From Kappaphycus alvarezii (taxonomy: Eukaryota > Rhodophyta > Florideophyceae > Gigartinales > Solieriaceae): a stretch of 64,000 nt of DNA. Below are positions 57,391 to 64,000 of this stretch, piece by piece. Both the position numbers and the translations under genes were made by a program. The notes below the pieces were generated by a model, which had not been told where the DNA came from, did not search any database, and worked only from the letters and a program-made list of their open reading frames with translations. Each line of letters begins with the position of its first letter. Within the stretch, counting starts at the first letter, position 1. The DNA lies in contig NADL03000004.1 of the NCBI GenBank assembly GCA_002205965.3, positions 558,001-622,000 of the forward strand, written 5' to 3'.

Positions 57391-57806
57391 TCACTGTCAA
57401 ATCGGTCGCATATGAAAAAGGTTGGGGTCATGGTGTGGTCAGCTCCGTCGCCCGCACCAAGATGGTACCGAGGGTGCTTCATGGGGTTTGGCTTCAGATT
57501 CCTGTCTACTACCCAGAACAAATCCACGATTTGTGAATGGAGGTTCTAGCACATCATCATGGACTGAATGGCATAGTCACGTTTACTATTATCGATCAGC
57601 TGTACATCCGCATCCCCGACAAGCAGATCCAGGACATTCTCTTAATTACTTTTACCACCCACAAACTGACTCTATGCATAGGAACGCTCGTTGCATATTG
57701 ATTTGAAGGGTCCCATTCCGGTCCGTAAAAGGCTTGTAGGCCACTTCTGCCCCTGAATGGAGCGTTCCGCAGCTATGTAATCTCTTAGGAGCCCGGTTAG
57801 ATCGGA
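57391..57806 (+). pseudogene. GC-rich coding relic of unknown family
   Basis: One plus-strand frame reads as protein despite three stop codons: ARVTVKSVAYEKGWGHGVV, PRVLHGVWLQIPVYYPEQIH, then after a TGA GLNGIVTFTIIDQLYIRIPD, KQIQDILLITFTTHKLTL and CIGTLVAY, then ACRPLLPLNGAFRSYVIS. Codons are GC-rich, unlike the AT-rich flanks, and the frame is held across the stops. This points to a gene or element ORF that died by point mutation rather than indels. I do not recognise the family. The minus-strand frames over the same DNA are less protein-like. Confidence 0.4.
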
Positions 57807-57954
57807 GGATCCTTCGCCACCACTACCGATCGACCAGGGGCGGCGCTGAACCGTAGATGTGGGCCGATGAGAGAGATGGCAGAATAGGGGCTTTTTGTGT
57901 TGGGCTGGGAGTTGTAACAATGGCGTTGTCAGAGGAGTGGTTCGCGGACGCCCC

Positions 57955-58115
57955 TGTCTGAGAAGAGGGGTGGGGAGAGGTCTCTTTATGAGCTGCCCCG
58001 GGTTTCTACATTTGCGGTGATGGATTGCGGTGGGGATGGGGAGTAGCAGGAAGTGTTAGGGAGTGGTAGGGGTAATGGGGAGTGGCGGTCGCATTGATCA
58101 GTGGCGGGGATAACT
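57955..58115 (+). repeat. G-rich low-complexity tract
   Basis: Repeated ggggtggggag, gtggtaggggtaatggggag and gtggcgg words on the plus strand. Four or more closely spaced G-runs could form a quadruplex. Confidence 0.5.
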
Positions 58116-58199
58116 TGACGGTGCCGGTGATGATCTGAATATTACTTGAAAGGATCCAAAGGCCATATAATTAATCAGAAGTTTCGAAGAGTCAGGATA

Positions 58200-59640
58200 G
58201 TCGTAAGAGTATCTCTGAATGAGTAGTTTTAAGAGCTAGAGTTTACGGCATTTGATTGATCGCCTCTTACACTCCGTGGATGCGTGGGTGTCTTCTTTTC
58301 AATTCTTCAAGGCGATAAATTACCCTATAGCGACTCTTTATACGTCCAATTAAACAACAATCAAACGACAATGATATTGGACTGAAAATTTGTAAACAAA
58401 AATACTGGCGGAGGTATCATTCTGTTCTTAATTGTCTTAGAAGATACGAAAATATACGCGTATCTTTTCAAATTATTCCTTCTAAAGATAACAGGAATCA
58501 CTGCAAATCTATTCATAAAAGGCTATAATAAAAAATCGAAAAAACAGTTAAGCTTCGCAATTTTGTCCTATAAGCGAGAAGAAGTACTCCTTTCGAAAAT
58601 TTAATCTTCCTTTAGTTGCGCCAAGTCAATTTGAGAATTAGTAGCATATAGGACAATAATTTTAATTCTGGAAGGCACAAAACGTAACCCGTAGTTTAAA
58701 GCCGACCTTTTCGGTGTACTTGACGATTATTTAGAGATTTTGTAAGTGCTATTACATTCAATAAGATATTTACACGATATAATTCACTTGAAAGGGAGCT
58801 AAGGGTATAAGTTTTATCCATAATTCTCTGGAGAGTAGACGGGGCGCGTTCATCAGAACATGTAAAATAAGCCCTAGTTTGATCGTATTGTGGTGAGTAA
58901 TAAAGGTCAACATTCAATGAACTTCTGTTATCATGTAAATACGCAAGATACCAAGAGTAGCAAATACCGAGATACATTTGAATTCATCAAATAGATCTTC
59001 AGTATTCGGTAGATTTCTGCAATTGGACTTCATGAACATGATCTTCAAATACAGTAGGGTAGATTTTAAAGCTGAGTTCTTTTTGCTGACATGAAAATAA
59101 TTGCAAAAATTAGTGGCTTATGACTAAAAATTTTAATATTTCATATTTTAACCCCTTTAGTTGTGAATCAGCTACATTTGATAGTACGTGTTGATAAAAC
59201 GTTCTTTAATGATACCAAATGTATGTTTTGCCAACGAGGATGAGTTTCGAAATATAAAGATTGTTCTCGAGGCGATTATAATTTAGCGCTGGGATATATT
59301 TATCTTCTAATGAGTACTTTCATGAAGATAAGCAAAATAGATACTCACTTACCCTTGCATCTCAAATTTTGAATATTAGTCCTCAGTTTCCCTTTTCGCA
59401 TCTACGGTTTAAACTTAGTCCTCATTTTTCGTTGCATGTATGTGATTTAGTTTTCTCCTCCTTTTTAAATGGAGAATTTGAACTCATCTGTTGACTAATT
59501 ATCAGATTCAATATTAAATTCGCGTAAATCATTCTGGATAGTTAGTAACAACTTTTATTCGGAATTATCTGTTATTAGATCTCCAATTCAGGCACTACGT
59601 AGATACTTGAGACGACTGACATTACAGAAATAACAGTTAT
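58200..59640. other. AT-rich gene-poor DNA
   Basis: No gene recognised. Frames are short and without motifs. Confidence 0.4.
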
Positions 59641-59822
59641 TTTGACTAATGGCCGAATTTAGCCGACAGAAGAGAATGAATATACCTAAACACGATCTTT
59701 TGGCACCAAAACGTAATGAAAATATTTTAGATACAGTAAATCAAAATTTACCGAGGGAAGTACTACTGACTCAGCTAATGAGAAAATCAAGAATTGGAGA
59801 AGCCCCTTCCTCCATACGAGCA

Positions 59823-61020
59823 CTACTTCCTAGCTCCGCTGACATCCTTTCCCTGCTTTCGCACAATAGTGCTGCTGGACCAGTCTGCGTTTTCTACTTT
59901 TTTCAAGCCCGCCTCCCTCATTTTTTCCCCGTATAATCTAGCCATCTCACCATCTTCATCACGTAGCGGATGCCACTTCACATTCAAATTTGTTAAAGCT
60001 AAAAAAAGCCTTAAAAATGTCATACCATTCCTAGTCCCATCTCCAGCGGTTACCCATAACAGACCACAGCGAAAATAAACGCCTAAAAAATTCTGGACAA
60101 TGATGCCGTCCGAAATGTTCTCCTTATTTACCCTAATATCTTCACACGATAATACACCACCGATAGGCTTCTTCCTTGGATGAACAACCCTTGCTACGCT
60201 CGAGCCCCCTAGTATCCCTTATCCACCAATATAGCCCAGTTGCTGGGGTACATCCCTACAAGTAGTCCCACAATCGGAATTTCTTGAAGCTCTTCATTCA
60301 TCTTGGAGGTCGTATTTCCATGAAATATAAGATTTTCATTAAGAATTATAAGGTCAGCGACTGAGCCAGCACAAAGAGGGAAGCACCTAATGGCTAAGCC
60401 ATTGAGAAGAACAGAAATCTCAGACTTATAGCCATAGAGTATGTTCTTATTGCTGAAGTATTCCTTTGCTTCGTCATTATTTCCACTCGGTCGATTAGTG
60501 CTGTGGAAAGTCGCGTCAGTAGCATAAAGCGCATACTTGTAGTTCTTGAACGTATTTACTTCTTTAACAAATCGAAACATTGTAAATATCCTTTCATACT
60601 TCTGTACTGCTTTTTCGAACAAAAGCGGGTAGTTCTTATTGACGAATAAAAACTCCAATCTTTCGAATGTAGAGCCTTTTATTCTGAAAATTCGTCCATT
60701 GAAATCCCATTTTCCATCATGCTTGATTGTTGAAAGAACCATGTATAAAAAATACTGAACACGGGTAGGTTATTCTTTATTTCGCCATACAGCATCAAAT
60801 TCCAAATCCCAAAAGTTGGTCATTTCCAAAACTGCCCCAGATACTACAGATTTTGCAAAAGCGTCCATAACAGGGAACCCAGACTCCTCAGTATCCGACT
60901 TTGACTCATTCTCTTCTATGTCTTGTAGTAGTTGGTGCATTCCTTCATTTGTTCTGCTCTTTCTTCTGCCATAAGTCGCAACATTCTTGAGGCTGAAGTT
61001 TTTCCCCCATTCTTGCTGCT
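59823..61020 (-). pseudogene. Second PIF/Harbinger-like DDE transposase, catalytic Glu lost
   Basis: A 177-codon open stretch (60742-60209) carries YALYATDATFHSTNRPSG (first catalytic Asp), YFSNKNILYGYKSEISVLL, CFPLCAGSVADLIILNENL, and WAILVDKGY (second Asp). The reading continues past a break with RKKPIGG and IIVQNFLG, where the family has V-E-N-F-[FW]-G, so the catalytic Glu is now Gln. LALTNLNVKWHPLRDEDGE closes the domain. Upstream (61020-60780) acidic and Asn-rich pieces could be the N-terminus (SGFPVMDAFAKSVVSG). It belongs to the DDE_4 type, as does the copy at 49.2-50.2 kb, but the two are not close. Terminal repeats were not found. Confidence 0.7.
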
Positions 61021-61029
61021 TCTGTCTCT

Positions 61030-63490
61030 AATTTTTACCTAAGGTCGTATAGCCGAACTCCTTTATATTCAAAGGTTCATTTTACGTTTGTAGTATTTAT
61101 GGCAATGAGATATTTGGGCGGCATAAAGATTCGACTTTACAGTTTTTAAAAATAAGCGGGTTAATTTCTTCAAGTTTCTTAATTTTATAAGTTTCGTAGG
61201 GGTTGGCGATATTTTTTCCCTGCGGTGTTACTGTGCTTTGGCGGGAGCATGTAAACCTCTCTAAGTTAAGCGCAAATCTTGTTTTCCAGGTCATAAAAAT
61301 GCCTCTCTAACCTAACCTTGATCGTTTACTTTTCACAATGGCCGTTAGCGGTACTTTATTGCCTAATTTTAGTTCACTGTACAGTCAACTACACCTTACC
61401 ACACGGTACTACTGTATTGGCACTCGTCTATGCCTAAAGACAGGGACTTTACAGAAGTACTCGAACATTTACAATTAGGCTGTACTCTTTTGTACTATTA
61501 CTAAAACAATTTTTAGAGTACCGTAGAATTTTAGCCAAAGACAATTCTTCTTAAATTACATTTTTGCACTATGCCATACTTGCATTTCACCTTGGCGCAC
61601 TGCTATTTCGTGTTTAACACAAATGTTTTGTACCCTCTCTTGTCATATCGAGAAAAATGAGTATTTTCGCTAAATATCTATTGCAAGACATACTTTCAGG
61701 GACTTTTTAACTATTAAAATTGATGAAACACGTAATGTACTGCGACGGACAACAAAGAACCTGACTTTATAGCATGAGATGGTTCCGACTGAGCGGTAAA
61801 AGGTGTAACTGAATTGAGCGCTCATCAGTTGTGTTTTTACACTAAAAATGTCAATGATTATGTCATTTTCTTCCACAGAAGCGATTTAACAGAAATCGTC
61901 TGTGAGGTACGATGTGCTCACAATCTATTACAGGAAATTTGAGAAGCTCAAATGTCTAAAACATTAACCGTTCAATATAACTTGAGTGATGCAGCTGAGA
62001 GGAGAGTATTCTAGGCCTAATTCGCTTTAAGCATGTGCCGATGTGCTATCATTATTTTTTCAGTGAGTAGTGGTTTTCACCTTTCTGGCTGCGTCACAAT
62101 GAACTCATGTCTCTATGGAAGCTTAAAAATACGTACAGAACAACATATGCTAATATTCGATTGGCTGCTAATTTCTACGTGGTCTCTGCAACTCCCGTAA
62201 CCTTCATACGCGAGGGATTGCTTGTAAACCGATTTAATTCGGAAAAATCCACTTTTATTTTAGCCCCACGCCTATTGCATCGAACAGTGATGAAAAATTA
62301 CTCAAGTCCGCCGTTAAAGGTCCATGGAATTGATTATCGCTATCATTGCCTGATTGAATTCGTGCAGCAACAATAGCTTCACTTCAGGTCTGCAGACGTA
62401 CTAGATACAGTTCCCCTGCAGTAAGAGGAATAATTTTATGAACTCTCTCAAAGCAATAGATCGCGCTGTGGACGCCATGCTTCGGAAATCATGACCGCAA
62501 AATTTCTGAGTTCCCTTCTTCTATTAAAGCGCAAGCGTATCACTGTAATACACAACCGTCCAATCTTTATGCATTTATATTTAGGGCTTCTTCATTCTAA
62601 GCTCTCTTCCTTCCCCACGCGTTAACGGACGCAAGTACTCGAGGTAACTCAAAGAATCTTTGCTTTACAGCATTCTTTTCGAGAATTCAAGCCACTTTAC
62701 ATCTCTATACTGCTAAACCCAATTTGCTGCCGAGACTAACGCTCTCCTTCGACTTTTGGAAACATCTAATCTTGTGAAAGTTACCTCTTCTGCCTGGTCG
62801 TCATGGGCAACGACTACTCCCATCCAGAAATTTCGAAGCAAATTGGTGGCGTATTTAACAGAGCCAACAAGAGCGAGAATATCATAATGGAGAACACCCC
62901 ACTGAAACACGCTGTAAACTTAGCGGTACCAACTTTTTGCTCCAGTAAGTGAGAAAAATAATTTTTTGTAACAAATTTAGGCCCTTTTACAACCTCTTTC
63001 CAGTTTCAAAAACTTTCATAGATTTTACATCAAGTAAGATTTCTAGATATCACAGCCTTTTCTATCCTACCCATTTACCATTGACCGGATACCGTGCTTT
63101 AATTGTCTATGGCCCCTTTCGAACGATGTAGCAATTAAAGGATGGAATTAAGTAGTAAACAAGTATCACGTTGCACAATAACCAATAGAAACGCATTTAG
63201 TAACTTAGTGTGATGGGGATAGATAAAGGAATGTGTAAAAAACTAGATGAAATGAGATCACTAGCGCCTTTATAGGTTAACGAAAGAGCTTTTAGTTGGG
63301 ATTGACATCTTGGTTGGGATTTACATTCGTTCTGGCAATGTTTGTACTTAACCTGTTTGAAGTGCAGAAAAAAACTTTAAGAAAAGTATAAAAATATATG
63401 AGTAGATATTTAATCTTATACCTATATGTAATTAATGGACGGAGCACAATAAAAGAAATATTAAAGACTGTAGAAACTTCTCAAGACGCA
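61030..63490. other. AT-rich gene-poor DNA
   Basis: No gene recognised. Short frames such as 62107-62376 (plus) lack motifs. A single actgtacagt word at 61377-61386 is the only island-type motif here. Confidence 0.4.
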
Positions 63491-63499
63491 CGAGACTTA

Positions 63500-64000
63500 T
63501 CACCTCCTCGATACATGTTTCACCACCTCTTCATATGTGTCGACATGCCTTACGGACCCCCTCGACATATTTTCGCCCCTTCGACATAAGTGTCACCCCT
63601 CACTCACACCTCTTGAAACATGTGTCACCCCTTCAACACATGCGCCGAGTGAGTGACTCAGCATGTTACACCAAAAGTAATTGACTGGCGATGAATCTGC
63701 CATTTTGCACCTCCCCGAAACATGTGTCAGAATGGCCACAAATGCGGCGCAAAGACGACAACATTTTGAAACTTGGGCGATGTATTTATTTCACTACCCC
63801 ATTATCCCTCCACCATCATTACTGGATGTCCCCCCAGCATCATCACTGGATGTCCCCCCAGCATCATCATACATATCCCCCCTCGGCACAATCGCCTGCT
63901 CTTCCCCCACGGCACAGTCATCAACTCTCCTCAGACTGCATCATCATTCGCTCCCCCCACCGGCACCATCATCTGCTCCCTCCACCGGCACCATAATCTG
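63500..64000 (+). repeat. Minisatellite-like region at the window edge
   Basis: Three kinds of units are present. Degenerate gacatgtgtcacccctt-like words occur over 63510-63640. A roughly 24-bp unit, catcatcactggatgtccccccag, is repeated at about 63810-63865. A ccaccggcaccatcatctgctccc-like unit runs to the end of the window. The plus strand is C/A-rich throughout. The array probably continues beyond the window. Confidence 0.75.

Noticed and set aside
1-64000. Ribosomal RNA genes or an organelle genome segment
   Set aside because: No conserved rRNA stretches were recognised, and the retrotransposons and intron-like gaps indicate nuclear DNA.

Overview
This is a eukaryotic window, not a bacterial one. 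It holds two compact GC-rich host genes, one of them with probable short introns, plus one uncertain host gene. These sit inside a large mass of decayed transposable elements. The recognisable host-type genes are a RING E3 ligase of the plant/algal type, an ALG1-type mannosyltransferase of N-glycan assembly, and a bZIP domain. Together with few short introns and small gene islands between LTR retrotransposons, this fits an algal genome, most plausibly a red alga. That assignment is an inference from style and was not tested by a search.

Layout. 1-14.8 kb: AT-rich old DNA with short coding remnants, two tRNA-like stretches near 5.6-5.9 kb, and a 1.6 kb element with terminal inverted repeats (9.36-10.98 kb) that encloses a frameshifted LINE endonuclease. 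15.0-18.5 kb: a bZIP domain that runs directly into a second LINE endonuclease, then a Uma2-type nuclease domain on the minus strand. 20.93-28.13 kb: a nearly full-length but broken Ty3/gypsy element on the minus strand, with both LTRs, gag, protease, RT, RNase H and integrase, and an extra long antisense coding region between integrase and the 3' LTR. 28.2-40.4 kb: the host gene island. It holds the RING gene (+), a zipper-plus-membrane-helix gene (-) and ALG1 (+), and is peppered with (TACTG)n / GTACTGTAC pentamer arrays. 40.6-56.5 kb: AT-rich elements, apparently nested: a relic gypsy on the minus strand, a PIF/Harbinger-like transposase, a Ty1/copia element with two LTRs, and a second LTR-like repeat seen twice. 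57-64 kb: a GC-rich coding relic, a second Harbinger-like transposase, AT-rich DNA and a terminal minisatellite.

Most coding regions are interrupted. RT active sites are mutated (YLDD to YLDN, YVDD to YVED), one transposase has lost its catalytic Glu, and ALG1 changes frame three times while staying conserved at the residue level. Either the whole region is decaying or the assembly carries many single-base indels, and this bears on every gene call here. The items most worth following up are the antisense ORF of the gypsy element, the eukaryotic Uma2 domain, the pentamer arrays confined largely to the gene island, and a C-rich to G-rich switch inside each host gene.
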